Of a DNA stretch of 64,000 bases, positions 1 to 12,095 are shown one piece after another (the stretch's first letter is position 1; each line of letters opens with the position of its first letter). The notes under the pieces are model-generated. The model searched no databases, was not told where the DNA came from, and worked only from the letters and a program-made list of their open reading frames with translations. The translations under genes and the position numbers were made by a program. This DNA is from Atrina japonica (lineage: Eukaryota; Mollusca; Bivalvia; Pterioida; Pinnidae): NCBI GenBank assembly GCA_030159075.1, contig BROG01000227.1, positions 910,001 through 974,000 of the forward strand, in the 5' to 3' direction.

Positions 1-22
1 AGAGATTGAGAGAGAGAGAGAA
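1..22. repeat. (GA)n microsatellite, cut by window edge
   Basis: Short run of GA dinucleotides at the very start of the window, with one TT interruption. It probably continues upstream, so its true length is unknown. Confidence 0.9.
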
Positions 23-1611
23 CCAAAGAGTTAGAATTCTGATACATCTTTTTAAAGTCGCATCCTTTGATAACTTTTTCATGTTTTTGTTATTCATAGA
101 TTGAAACAAGGTAACATTTATTGTCCAATACTTATCTTCAATTTCATTACTAGATTAATAGATTAAACAAGTGAAAGAAATTTTTATGTTCATTTTAGTT
201 TCATTTCAATATAATAATATTATCATGATAAAAATAATTGTTTTCCAAATAAAAATAGATCTTCATGTATTGTATATGCATACTTATAACTAATATATAT
301 CTTTACATAAATATGCCTTAACTGTTATCATTCTTATTGAGCGGATTGCACAAACGACAAACCGTGTTATAGTACAGTGAATGTAGAATCAACCTCTCCT
401 ACAGTTTTTTAATATAGAACCTTCAATCTTTGTACAATGGTATTATTATATACAATGTTAAGTGAAATTGTGATCGTCCTCTATCGTGGATTCACTCTGA
501 ATATTTTTATGTATTTTCTGGAATGTGAAACTGATCAAATATCTTCCATATTTGTGAGGACTGAAAATTCACGTTTCCTAAAAACGTTAACTTGCTGGCA
601 GTTGAAGGTACTGAATGTTTGGTTGTGTTTCAATGTCATCTGGTAGAAGGTCAAATTTTATTTCGGGGCGCTGAAAATGCATATTTTCTTTAAAATGAGA
701 TGACTGAAAATACACCCCAGATGAAAAAATCCACTGAAAAAAAAACAAAACAAAAAAAACACACACACACAAACAAGCAAACAAAAACAAAACAAAACAT
801 AAGCATTTTGTTTAAGCTAATAGATCTACTGTATGAAAGTTGTGTGCATTGATGTGAATGGTGAGTATTTACTGGATAGCTAATTTCAACAATACTTTTG
901 TAATCAACTTTTTATGATAAAACTTCAGACTCATGCCTTACTTTGTATCTTATTACTTTGTACAATTTGAAATTCGTTATGACTACTTAGTACCTTAGAT
1001 TTTAACCGTCTGTAATGATGTAGCAGGGAGACAGTTTCTTGTTTTCTGGTTGATTTTTTATGTCTTTCAAAGTTGGGATAGATTTTGACAAACATGTCAA
1101 ATAATAATTTAATTTTGCATATTTACATATTCCCAGGGATTTCCCAAGTAGTACCACAATAACGACCGATTTGTAGAGTGTCTTTAGATAATGTTCATGA
1201 GCGCTTTCGATCCCGATAGGTAGTAGTGGATTGTACAAGAAATAGACTAGATGAAAAAGAAATGTTTAATTAATATGATAATAGGCAGACAACTAATTTT
1301 TATGTAAATGCATCTTTTATACACCATTGACTACAGCTAATAACATAAATGACTGCAGGGAACGAATTTAATACACTGTTGACAACGCAATGACTGCAGG
1401 GGATGTATGTTAGAGTGAATGAATAAATTATTGCCATTTTCTCACTGGTGATACATCGGTATATAAGTCATACATTTTATACAGTTTATGTAAATTGATT
1501 CACTGGGCACTTTAGGTAAATCTATGTAGAAACTTTCACGAGGAGACAGACAAGTGTTTTGTGATCCGTGTAAATAAGTATATTAAAATTGATACACATT
1601 GATTCTCTCTC

Positions 1612-1613
<2 letters not shown>
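23..1613. other. AT-rich non-coding stretch
   Basis: No gene recognised on either strand. The open frames here are at most about 80 codons, lack recognisable domains and look like background. The only structure seen is an A-rich/CA-rich simple patch at about 738-800. Confidence 0.6.
738..800. repeat. A-rich low-complexity tract with (CA)n core
   Basis: Runs of A broken by single C, passing through a short (CA)n and an AAAC-type repeat. It could be an old retroposon tail, but no recognisable element lies beside it. Confidence 0.75.
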
Positions 1614-1665
<52 letters not shown>

Positions 1666-1707
1666 AGAGAGAGACACACAGAGAGACACAGACACACACA
1701 CACACAC

Positions 1708-1765
<58 letters not shown>
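1614..1765. repeat. Compound (CA)n-(GA/CA)n-(TA)n microsatellite
   Basis: About 49 bp of pure CA, then mixed GAGA/CACA/GACA blocks, then about 55 bp of pure TA. The frames open across it on both strands encode only dipeptide repeats (TH, CV, YI) and are not genes. Confidence 0.97.
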
Positions 1766-1767
<2 letters not shown>

Positions 1768-1784
1768 TATGACGTATTAAAAAG

Positions 1785-1955
1785 GTGGACGTTGTGGGTC
1801 TTTCGGTTGAGAATTAAATACTTAGATCCTATCTGCAACAGACGTGCCACGTGAAGGAACCCTCACCACATTCGCATGAGTCCATGGCACAGGTCAAAAT
1901 GTATTGCATTTACAACTGGTGACGTCTCAGAAAAAATATTGAAGAAACAGCCAAA
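1785..1955 (+). mobile_element. Possible decayed SINE body (3' part)
   Basis: Holds the blocks GTGCCACGTGAAGGAACCCT and GGTGACGTCTC. The first resembles the body of the tRNA-Lys-type SINE at 48942 (GGCACGTTAAAGAACCCTCA). The match is short and diverged and no tRNA-like head remains, so this is tentative. Confidence 0.25.
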
Positions 1956-2515
1956 AACAAACAAATCACGCTATGACAATTGAATTTTGTCATGTGACAT
2001 GAGTAATACAGAAACGCAATGTTACATATTAACTTTTTAACAAGAACTCGACTATTAGTTGTTATCGTTTGGTATCTTATTTTGTATTATTCTAGAAACC
2101 TTTTGAGATGAAATCCATAGCTTAAATCATTTATCTTTTTATATTTCACTCCATGTCCCTCCAACCGCACAATATAATGAATGGTAAATATGTTTGTTTC
2201 ACGTTTTATCTCAAACATCCCGTTCTTTACGTTGCAATTATTTCTGTGTCAAAATGACCTGCGTAAAATTTACTTCGAACTACAGGTTATCAGGTGATAC
2301 CCAACGGATATTAATTTTCCCTGATTGTAGCATGATTTAGTGCTTTTTAAAATGAGCTCAGTTAAAACTTCAAATTAGATATCTTCTAGCACAGGTAAAA
2401 CACAAAATGAAGCGACATACAATGACTAAATAAATCTTAGGAATTGTTTTGTCTGAAAATTAAGATAGAGGTTGTTTTTACATTTCAATGTAAAACAAAT
2501 ACTGTAACGATTATA
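1956..2515. other. AT-rich non-coding stretch
   Basis: Nothing recognised: no domain-like reading frame, no tandem structure and no match to the repeat families seen elsewhere in the window. Confidence 0.6.
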
Positions 2516-2632
2516 TCATCATCGTCGTCGTCGTCGTCGTCGCCACCATCGTCGTCATCATCGTCACATCGTCGTCGTCATCATCATCGTTGTCGTCATA
2601 TTAATCATAATCGTTGTCGTAGTCGTCATCAA
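2516..2632. repeat. (TCG/TCA)n trinucleotide repeat
   Basis: Imperfect triplet run on the plus strand, mostly TCG and TCA with a few TTG. It creates an 83-codon poly-Ser then His/Arg-rich frame that starts and stops in ordinary AT-rich DNA, so it is not read as a gene. Confidence 0.95.
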
Positions 2633-3479
2633 CAACAGCATTATAAAAATAATAACAACAAAAACACCAATAACAACAACTTCTGTATAATTTAATTTAG
2701 GAAGGGAAAGGGATCGTCGATAACCATTCATTAATTATGACTACTGTTCAAGACGCAAAATGTGTAGATAGACAGCGTCATTACTTAAAATATTACAATA
2801 CTGCAATAAAAGGCGTATAAAATAATCACCACAATCTGACCAAATGTCTGAGGATTAAAGTCAAGATAATGGATGGTCAGTTTAATGTCCACAGACAACG
2901 TCATCGGGCATATCCGGACAGACCAAGTGAGTGCTTATAATGCGATTTGAAGATTAAATCTTGTGTGACCTATAGTAGAAGCATGATACTTATGTGATAA
3001 GCGACATGTCGGCTGTAATCTCAGAAACTATGTCTTGATACTTTAAAACTACTCACGTGTTTACCTTTTTATTTATTTATTTTATATGTTCGTGTCCAGT
3101 GGTTTAATGTCAGTCAAATGACAATTTTACACGTTAGCAGTCAGCATACGTTTGGTCAAGTTTATCTGCATCAATATCTTGTAAATAAGGCATGCATTAT
3201 CGGTTTGGCGGATCTTTATTGGTTTAATTTGATTGCTTAGCGAGATGTAGTTACACATTTAACTTTGATTTTTATACCTGGCAAATATCACAATTAACAT
3301 GACGTATAACAATGTGGATCTTATATTTGTCGATATTGTGATTTTACTGAATATAACCGTAGAATGTACCACAGGTGATAATTGATCACATAGGTGACAG
3401 CCTACGGAGCCACTTTTTAATCAAGATACAGGGGTAGTGTACGGAATGAGACTAACAAGTGCATTTGATTTGATAAGTA
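2633..3479. other. AT-rich non-coding stretch
   Basis: An AAC/AAT-rich patch follows the triplet repeat to about 2690. The rest shows no gene, RNA or repeat that I can name. Confidence 0.6.
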
Positions 3480-3825
3480 CAAGTTAACAAAGATTATAGA
3501 AAACCGTAAAGATGTAAAGTGCATGTAATTACATATAAAATCAGAAAAATACAAGGTTCAATTTGAAGAAATAAAATGCAGTGCACTGTGTATTTTACGT
3601 GCAAACAAGTTAAAAGATACCGAAAATGCAATATGAAGTAAGGAAAATTGATTTGTGTAGACGAAAAATAGAAACAATTCTATACAGTCATCGATAATAT
3701 AAAATATGTATCTTTAAAGTGCTCGTAATAATTTGTAAAATTTGGAAACTGTTTATAAGTTTATACAAATCACGACAAAAAACAGTTTTTAATTGCTCAA
3801 AAGTTTATATAATTACAACAAAATA
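3480..3825. repeat. Decayed left flank of the 45-bp minisatellite
   Basis: Recognisable but indel-rich pieces of the neighbouring 45-bp unit recur here, such as GTAAAGATGTAAAGTGCATG, AAAGTGCTCGTAATAATTTG and ATAATTACAACAAAATA. The unit phase is lost. This looks like an older edge of the same array. Confidence 0.55.
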
Positions 3826-4795
3826 CAATTAGTAAAGTGCTCATAGATCTATATAATCCACAACAAAATACAATTAGTAATGTGCTCGTTAATCTATTTA
3901 GACCACCACAAAATACAATTAGTAAAGTGTTCGTGAATCTATTTAGACCACCACAAAATACAATTAGTAAAGTGCTCGTGAATCTATTTAGACCACCAGA
4001 AAATACAATTAGTAAAGTGCTCGTATATCTGTATATACCACAGCAAAATATAATAAGTAAAGTGCTCGTTAATCTATATAGACCACCACAAAATACAATT
4101 AGTAAAGTGCTCGTGAATCTATTTAGACCACCACAAAATACAATTAGTAAAGTGCTCGTGAATCTATTTATACCACCACAAAATATAATAAGTAAAGTGC
4201 TCGTAGATCTATATATACCACAACAAAATACAATTGGTAAAGTGTTTGTAGATCTGTATATACCACAACAAAATGCAATTGGTAAAGTGTTCGTAGATCT
4301 ATATATACCACAACAAAACACAATTGGTTAAGTGCTCGTAAATCTATATATACCACAACAAAATACAATTGGTAAAGTGCTCGTAGATCTATATATACCA
4401 CATCAAAATACAATTGGTAAAGTGCTCGTAGATCTATATATACCACAACAAAACACAATTGGTTAAGTGCTCGTAAATCTATATATACCACAACAAAACA
4501 CAATTGGTTAAGTGCTCGTAAATCTATATATACCACAACAAAATACAATTGGTAAAGTGCTCGTAGATCTATATATACCACAACAAAACACAATTGGTTA
4601 AGTGTTCGTAGATCTATATATACCACAACAAAACACAATTGGTAAAGTGCTCGTAGATCTATATATACCACATCAAAATACAATTGGTAAAGTGCTCGTA
4701 GATTTATTTATACCACAGTTAATACATTAGGTAAAGTGTTCGTAGATCTATATATACCACAACAAAATACAATTAGTAAAGTTCTCGTAAATCCG
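3826..4795. repeat. 45-bp minisatellite, about 21.5 copies
   Basis: Unit boundaries, marked by CAATTRGT, fall at 3826, 3871, 3916 and so on every 45 bp to 4681. That is nineteen successive exact steps without an indel, despite many substitutions; the last two units are slightly shortened. Copies before about 4185 are mainly AGTAAAGTGCTCGTGAATCT plus TTTAGACCACCACAAAATA. Later copies are mainly GGTAAAGTGCTCGTAGATCT plus ATATATACCACAACAAAATA, so there are two subfamilies. Because 45 is 15 codons and the unit lacks stops in several frames, open frames of 164 codons (plus) and 174 and 171 codons (minus) arise. The GGTTAAG variant breaks the plus frame from 4321 on. Most likely a non-coding minisatellite. 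Confidence 0.95.
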
Positions 4796-5480
4796 GTTTT
4801 ATTAAAGAGAATATTTTATGTACCCGTAATTTTGCGAGAGCTCTTATAACGTATGGTAAAAGTATGACGAACTAGACATTGGAAATCGCGAATAAATTTA
4901 GAACTTGTGTATCGCAAAAATAAAGTACCGTAAAAATTTCTGGATTTAAAGTATATAGACCACAACAAAATACAATTTGTAAATGACTCACAGCCTAAAA
5001 GAATACAACACACATCACTGTGTAATTGTAAAGTGCACTTGACTTCAGGTATATAACATTAAACAGATCATATGATATAAAAAGTGCACGTACTATATAA
5101 ATCTCAGATTAAAATACAATATTTTCCATTTAATGGTCCCGAGACAGATTACAAGAAATAGAATTTATAATTGTAATTTGCACGTAACTTTACAGAGTGT
5201 GCTTACACATATGTGTACCAACACATGTATAGATATAAAATGTAAATATAAAACAAAATAACAGTAAAAAGATACGTATCTTCATACGTACCGCAACAAA
5301 TGACTCTAAAAACTAAATGGCTCATTACTTTATGCAGGTCAAAACAAAACACAATGCTTAAATATGCAATGCAAGCAGCTTTTTACTGATAACAACAAAA
5401 CCACAATCAAATACAACTTGCACGCAACATTGTACTTATCAAAATAAATTGGTGTAAATGTAGGATAAATGTCTGTCTAA
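4796..5480. repeat. Decayed right flank of the 45-bp minisatellite
   Basis: Scattered unit remnants, for example ATATAGACCACAACAAAATA then CAATTTGTAAATGACTC at about 4951-4990, and repeated GTAAAGTGCAC / GTAATTTGCACGTAA / CTTGCACGCAAC blocks to about 5430. Spacing is irregular and identity drops with distance from the array. Confidence 0.5.
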
Positions 5481-5590
5481 ATAAAACATAAGATGAATTT
5501 ATCTCGTCGGTTTCTGTAATACATTGCCAGTTCAAGGTAAACTCGGTTGTCATTTTTGGTATTTACTGCATGTAAATATAACACAGCTAT

Positions 5591-5593
<3 letters not shown>

Positions 5594-5673
<80 letters not shown>

Positions 5674-5682
5674 CTCTCTCTC
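5594..5682. repeat. (CT)n microsatellite
   Basis: About 76 bp of pure CT followed by TGTG and a few more CT units. It faces a (GA)n tract about 60 bp downstream, so the two can pair as an inverted repeat. Confidence 0.97.
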
Positions 5683-5742
5683 AAAATACACAAACACAGA
5701 AAACATATACATGAACACACACAAACACATACTCTCAAGGCA

Positions 5743-5752
5743 CAGAGAGAGA

Positions 5753-5795
<43 letters not shown>
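5743..5795. repeat. (GA)n microsatellite
   Basis: Nearly pure GA with one ACA interruption. It is the complement of the (CT)n tract at 5594-5682. The 149-codon frame spanning both is low-complexity Ser-Leu / Glu-Arg and is not a gene. Confidence 0.97.
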
Positions 5796-5797
<2 letters not shown>

Positions 5798-8700
5798 GTA
5801 GATCTAAGATAAAAGATAACAGATATAAGCCCAAAACATATTTTTCGCATAATTCTCAATGTCTGATCAATGTGCGATGTTTACTTAAAATATTTATACG
5901 TAATGAGTCCTCGTTTAATCTATTCAAAGACAATTCACATCAATATTTCATTATTTTAGGATATAAATTCTGAGAAAATAGGCAAAACACTGGCGGAAGT
6001 CGATAACTGCCACAGAAGATTTTTTTTGTGATAATATGCAAATTCTATATAGTGTCACTACAGGAACCAGTTAGACAGCAAAACAACTGGTTTCGCATAA
6101 ACATTGCAATACAACGCTGATTTCTCTGTGGCACCTGATCTCATCTCTGACTTGTCTAATGTATTTGTCTATCGTTTAATTCACGCATGCGGACAGAACA
6201 CACACAATTTGGAATGCATGTCAGTTTGATTAAGGCATTCGCTCGTAATTATTTACTAGAACGTATAACCTACTTTTCAAATTTTACGTTTTGTTTTGAA
6301 TCAATTTTATTTTTCAGAAGATTTCAGTTCATGTTGATCAGATAAACTAACGACAACTTGAAACATCTGACATTGACGAACCAGGTCCCGATTTTACCGA
6401 ACCAAACAGATGCACAAGTGCATGTTTAAAACTATTATCAGTTACATCACAAACTTTAACCTATATTCATTCTTCGTTTATTTGATGTGAAATGTTACAC
6501 AAAGCAGGAGTATAAGGTAACCGAAATGGAGACATACATTTTACCGTCGTTTCATGAACATGTACCGTTTGAAATTACTCATCAAAATTTTTCTTTTGTA
6601 ACAATACGAGAAGTGAACATTTATCTAAGTTATATCTGAAGAAAGTTATCGTAAAACTAGTTTTAAACTGATTTTTTTTATATTTTATTAGATATAAAAT
6701 GAAAATGACCTGTATATCGCCTCTCTCTCCATGGTAGATGGAACATCAATAAAATATAGAACATGTATACTGGTATATTTCTTGGCGTTCATTGGCAACA
6801 AAGATAACCTAAAACGTATTCACAAAAACAAATTTCTGATTCAAAGTAGATAACAAGCCAAGATATGAGTTGTGGTTACACGAGACTGCTCACATGCATA
6901 TGTGTCAGAATGCCAAAACGAATGCTCCAGACCCCTGCCGTCAGCAACCATTGCTTGAATCAGGTGATACCATAGCACTGAATCATGAGGAAGATAAAAT
7001 AAAACGTATCAAATTCTGGAAAAATGAAAAAATGCAGAAATTTTCATCAGCTTTAAAACCGTAAGACAGAACCTGATAAGAGCAAGCTGAAGATATTATG
7101 TAGTAAGAGAGAGAGTAAAACATAAAACACAGGCTCCTTCGTTATGCTGGAGCGACAGAGTTTTGGAGGTTAACACTGTTTACGTTTGCATTAGATTTTT
7201 AGTGGTCTAAATGTAAATTTAATTAACACAAGTGACCTCTGTAAATCTGTTTTATATGGATTTCAAAAGAATGCAAGTGCGACGCTGTCTCCTTTCTTTA
7301 TTTATTTACGCAAGACTGAAAGAAGAAAGTAATATGATAGCAAAGTGTCAGAAATAAAGAATGGCAAAATTCTGAAAAAATGGGGCATATATCAAGCAAT
7401 TTGTTTCTTATCGTTAAGTAAAATAGCAATAATTATTACTATCTCATAGTGTCAGTCAGGGATTCTGACTAGGGTTACGTGCGGTCAATTGGCGCGTGTT
7501 GTTTTAGGTCTAGGTAGGGAGAAATTTAATACTAGATCTTAATAAAATAACAGTCATACTTAAAGGATAGATTACTTTATCTGCTCGTTCAGCAACAGAA
7601 AAAAACAAATTTATTTGATATATGTTGCTATTTTAAGTGCTCATAGCTTAATCTGCTATCTATAGTCTACAGGGTACGAATGATAAATTAAGACATAATT
7701 TGCAAAATGATGTCAATTTTTCATTCGTTAACGTACCTTAGACAGAAGCTGAAGAATAAATATATATATATATAGTTTTAATTTTGACTTTTACAAGGTA
7801 GACGCAAATAGAAGTACAGCATTTAAACATGACAACTTTAAAATTCAACCATTGCCACCATGCAGTATAGTAAAAAAAATCATGATAGAAGTACCGACTG
7901 CCTCTTCATATTATGTCACATTGTATTTTTGTGAGGTAGATTCGTTATTTTGTATAGAAAATAAAGTAATAAGTCAAAATCTAATATGTAAGTGTTCCAT
8001 GTGTTAAGCTTCATATTTACTATACAAACCATTGACAGTTTCTGTCAAATTGTTAGAAATACAGCTCGGATAAAGCCATGAAAAAGACAAATTGACTATA
8101 CTGCAATTGGTAACTTAAATAATCAAACCCCTGAAACATAATGGACTCATCTGTAAATCAATGACTTAGCCCAGTCCAAATGTGTCTTTAGCGGTAAATG
8201 GGTTAATAAACTTCAATTATTTCTCTTTATGACATTTAAAGAATTTTTAACTGAACTCATAACACATAATGTAGGATCGGATATAGTTACAGTGAGAATA
8301 ATCTTTTTTTAGCCCGTGGAACCATTGAATTAATATCAAATGTTCTTTGTCAATAAGATGGAAAGATGTTTATTTGTGGATATACATTCGTAATATTAGA
8401 CACAGACGTCCGTCGTAAATGTATTATTCGGATTAATCATCTGAACAATTTTCTCCCTTTGATCTATTAAATGTTTTTAAATATGTGAGGACGTGTGCTG
8501 CACTCACACTACCGGGTTGTAAACCAGTGCAGGGCTTATGATTTAAACATTGAATTTCTTTATACTTGTCATAAAACGACATTGATGTGGTGTTGCAATT
8601 TTTTTCTAGAAATATAAACGCAAATCCGGCACCAGGCCAAAATTTAATGTTTATGCCATATCTTTTTCTGATCTGAAAACAACGTACAGTTTAATGACAC

Positions 8701-8936
8701 TGGAAAGGATTCCAAACTTCTCTTTTTGAAATTATGCTACTGAAGCAGACTAATTATTTTGAAATCAAATCGCAGTAGATTTCATATCAGTACGGAAGCT
8801 GTCAATACACACGAAGTGCTGGTCAGTGATGGTCAATTGTAAATATTTCGAAGCTAATTATCTGCGTACAGCGAAACAAAACCGGCGTGATGCCGCTCAA
8901 TTGCCAATAAATCAAAGAGACAGATCAGCCTGTAAC
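5796..8936. other. AT-rich non-coding stretch
   Basis: No confident gene. A frame at 6870-7064 (TTG start, about 64 codons, mixed composition with Asn-His-Glu-Glu-Asp then Lys-rich residues) looks slightly more protein-like than background but matches nothing I know. A fragment of family B lies at 6118-6160. A 9-unit (TA) run sits near 7757. Confidence 0.5.
6118..6160 (+). mobile_element. Family B fragment
   Basis: Contains TGTGGCACCTGATCTCATCT, matching the conserved B motif GGCACCTGATCCCACCTC seen at 42536 and, on the minus strand, at 54099. Only this core survives. Confidence 0.45.
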
Positions 8937-8953
8937 ATGGCTGACGATGCGAA
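8937..8953 (+). CDS. Candidate first coding exon (MADDA...)
   Basis: ATG with A at -3 and G at +4 (AACATGG, a good eukaryotic start context) opens ATG GCT GAC GAT GCG AA, followed at 8954 by GTAAGTG, a strong splice-donor sequence. This would give Met-Ala-Asp-Asp-Ala plus two bases and a phase-2 junction. The surrounding ~150 bp is less AT-rich than average and could be 5' UTR. No partner exon was found, the exon is very short and chance is a real alternative. No protein family can be assigned. Confidence 0.25.
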
Positions 8954-8959
8954 GTAAGT

Positions 8960-9723
<764 letters not shown>

Positions 9724-9927
9724 TAACTAAACTGAATTCATTATCAGAAATCTAAAATGTTGAGGACCTATCAAAATAGTTAGTTTGATGCGGTGCATTG
9801 GGGTCATTTGTGAATTATTATAGTAACAATCTTAACGATCTGTCATCTTTGAAAATGAAATGTACATGTAATGCAGTTAGAATAGAATTCCAAGGTGAAA
9901 TGAACTCGTGCTTTATATATAGATGGT

Positions 9928-9993
9928 TTATATATATGTATGTATGTATGTATGTATATGTGTGTGTATATATATATGTATATATAAATATAT
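9928..9993. repeat. (TATG)n/(TA)n/(TG)n compound microsatellite
   Basis: Five TATG units, then TGTGTG, then TA blocks. It produces short Tyr-Val-Cys-Met frames only. Confidence 0.93.
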
Positions 9994-11219
9994 GATGTTA
10001 AACATAAGGCTTTCACGATTAAGTCAATACCATATCATATCATATAAAATCGCTTTAAATCTATATATTCATCTTTATAATATCATGATTGATATTTTTG
10101 CAATTTAACTTCTTTTTGTATGCTATACGTTTTAGTTCAAACGAAGTTAATATTTTTACTAAATTGTTTTGAAAGCATTAGCTCCATTTCAATTTGAAAA
10201 TTCAATTTTCTTTTTAAATTAAAATTTTTTCTGCAATTGTATCAGTATTTAATAGTTATATCATTGTATTTTTTGAGTGAAATATAATCAAAGTTCTGTC
10301 TGGAGCTTTGACGAAAATGATAGCACAAATAGGATATCATGACTACTACAGATAGCTATAATTAGAGCCCGCAAACAAATCAGATGATAAACTAATAGCC
10401 AGATAATACGTAGCCGCAGAGAACTTTCTTTCACCGTCCAGGTAAGTGTGACCTATACATCTGCTGCGACACCAAGGTGTGAATTATTTAACACAAACAA
10501 ACAAAACATACCGTGAACATCAAAATAAGACTCTAGACGTCTCTTGTTAAAATGACTTTAAATCTAACTAATATAATATATTTGTGTCTCTCGCTGGTGT
10601 AAACTAGTCAGAGTCGATGTGAGACGAAGCCTAAGGGAAACAACTCGGGTGGTATAGAAAAACTTCAAAGAGAAGGTTTTTTTATATTCTAAAATCATTC
10701 GCTATACTGTCAATGAAAAATAACGGTTTTAAACAGAAGTGACAGGCTGTTGGTCGATTTGTGAGATTTTTTTACTACGTTACATGAAATCATTGAACAC
10801 TGGCTGTAGAAATCCGTTATATTATTCTCTCAATTGTACGTTAGTTGTTGAAATGTTTTCGGGCACGTGCCAAATGCCATAGCTTCGATCGTTTGTGTCT
10901 TCAGATGGCTGTAACAATTTTTCGTATAACTTCCTTTGTTGACATGGCAAATTTAAATCTCGTATTTCATCTGTTTTATTCATTATCTATGAATAGGATT
11001 TTATTTTACAAATTGAAAACGCATAACAAAAACTGTATGACAATTTGATTAGAATTTTATGAAATCAAATATAATCGAATTTTTTGTTTGTTTGTTATGT
11101 ATGTGGTTTTCTGTCGATATGGAGTAATTGCCAACATAAGTATACCTGCAAATACAATTTTGATCTAACTACCGAAAAACTGTGAAAGGGCTTTTTATTA
11201 CATACGAATCTGACAGATA
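9994..11219. other. AT-rich non-coding stretch with one strong donor-like site
   Basis: No gene recognised. CAGGTAAGTG at about 10439-10448 is a perfect splice-donor consensus, but the preceding ~40 bases carry no recognisable coding sequence or convincing acceptor. Confidence 0.5.
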
Positions 11220-11435
11220 AATGGGCTTCCATGTCTGACTTGTTAGAGCATCGCGCTTTGAACCACGATGTCTCCCGCTGGAACCCAAGCTGATTTTTGT
11301 GAGAAAGTTTGCCAGTTTACTTATGGGAGGCAGGTGGCTTGTTTCCGGATACATTGTAATTGTTTTTTTCTCCCACCAATAAATCCGGCTGCCACCATGT
11401 GACTGATGAATTGTTGAGTGAAGCGTAAAACACTT
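11220..11435 (+). mobile_element. Family A SINE (tRNA-like head)
   Basis: A tRNA-like head (GACTTGTTAGAGCATCGCGC, box-A-like) is followed by GGAACCCAAGCTGATTTTTG, a pyrimidine-rich core with CTCCCACCAATAAATCCGGC, and the diagnostic 3' block TTGTTGAGTGAAGCGTAAAA. The same order occurs at 42682, 53430 and, reversed, at 18618, 40455 and 43887. A SINE would be transcribed by RNA polymerase III and mobilised by LINE machinery; this copy is diverged. It ends 20 bp before the 38-bp minisatellite. Confidence 0.75.
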
Positions 11436-11454
11436 CGAATTCTAAGAGATATAA

Positions 11455-12095
11455 TTTAGTCAATACATACACATCTAACAAATACAGTTTATCAGAGTCA
11501 ATACATACACATCTAACAGATACAATTATCAGAGTCAATACATATACATCTAACAGATACCGTTTATCAGAGTCAATACATACACATCTAACAGATACCG
11601 TTTACCAGAGTCAATACATACACAGATAACAGTAAAGTTTATCAGATTCAATACATACACATGTAACAAATACAGTTTATTAGAGTCAATACATACACAT
11701 CTAACAGATACAGTTTATCAGAGTCAATACATACACATCTCAGAGATACAGTTTATCAGAGTCAATACATACACATCTAACAAATACAGTTTATCAGAGT
11801 CAATACATACACAGATAACAGATACAGTTTATCAGAGTCAATACATACACATCTAACAGATACCGTTTATCAGAGTCAATACATACACAGATAACAGTAA
11901 AGTTTATCAGATTCAATACATACACATCTAACAGATACCGTTTATCAGAGTCAATACATACACATCTAACAGATACAGTTTATCATGGTCAATACATATA
12001 CATCTAACAAATACAGTTTATTAGAGTCAATACATATACATCTAACAAATACAGTTTATTAGAGTCAATACATACGCAGATACTGACAGTTTATT
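11455..12095. repeat. 38-bp minisatellite, about 17 copies
   Basis: CAATACATA recurs at 11461, 11499, 11536, 11574, 11612, 11649, 11687 and so on to 12066, with steps of 38 or 37 bp. The unit is CAATACATACACATCTAACA then GATACAGTTTATCAGAGT. A distinctive 37-bp variant (ACAGATAACAGTAAAG then TTTATCAGATT) appears at 11612 and again at 11877, 265 bp or seven units apart, showing block duplication. 38 is not a multiple of three and no frame stays open. Confidence 0.96.

Noticed and set aside
3797..4683. Repeat-protein genes of 164-174 residues on both strands
   Set aside because: The frames come from a stop-free 45-bp minisatellite. They end where unit variants or flanks bring stops, and no start context, introns or flanking domains support them.
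6870..7064. 64-codon plus ORF with mixed composition as a gene
   Set aside because: Non-ATG start as defined, no recognised motif, no splice signals noted at its edges. Kept only as a remark in the surrounding stretch.
11455..12095. CRISPR array
   Set aside because: Units are contiguous with no unique spacers, and the setting is an animal genome. The same applies to the 45-bp array at 3826.
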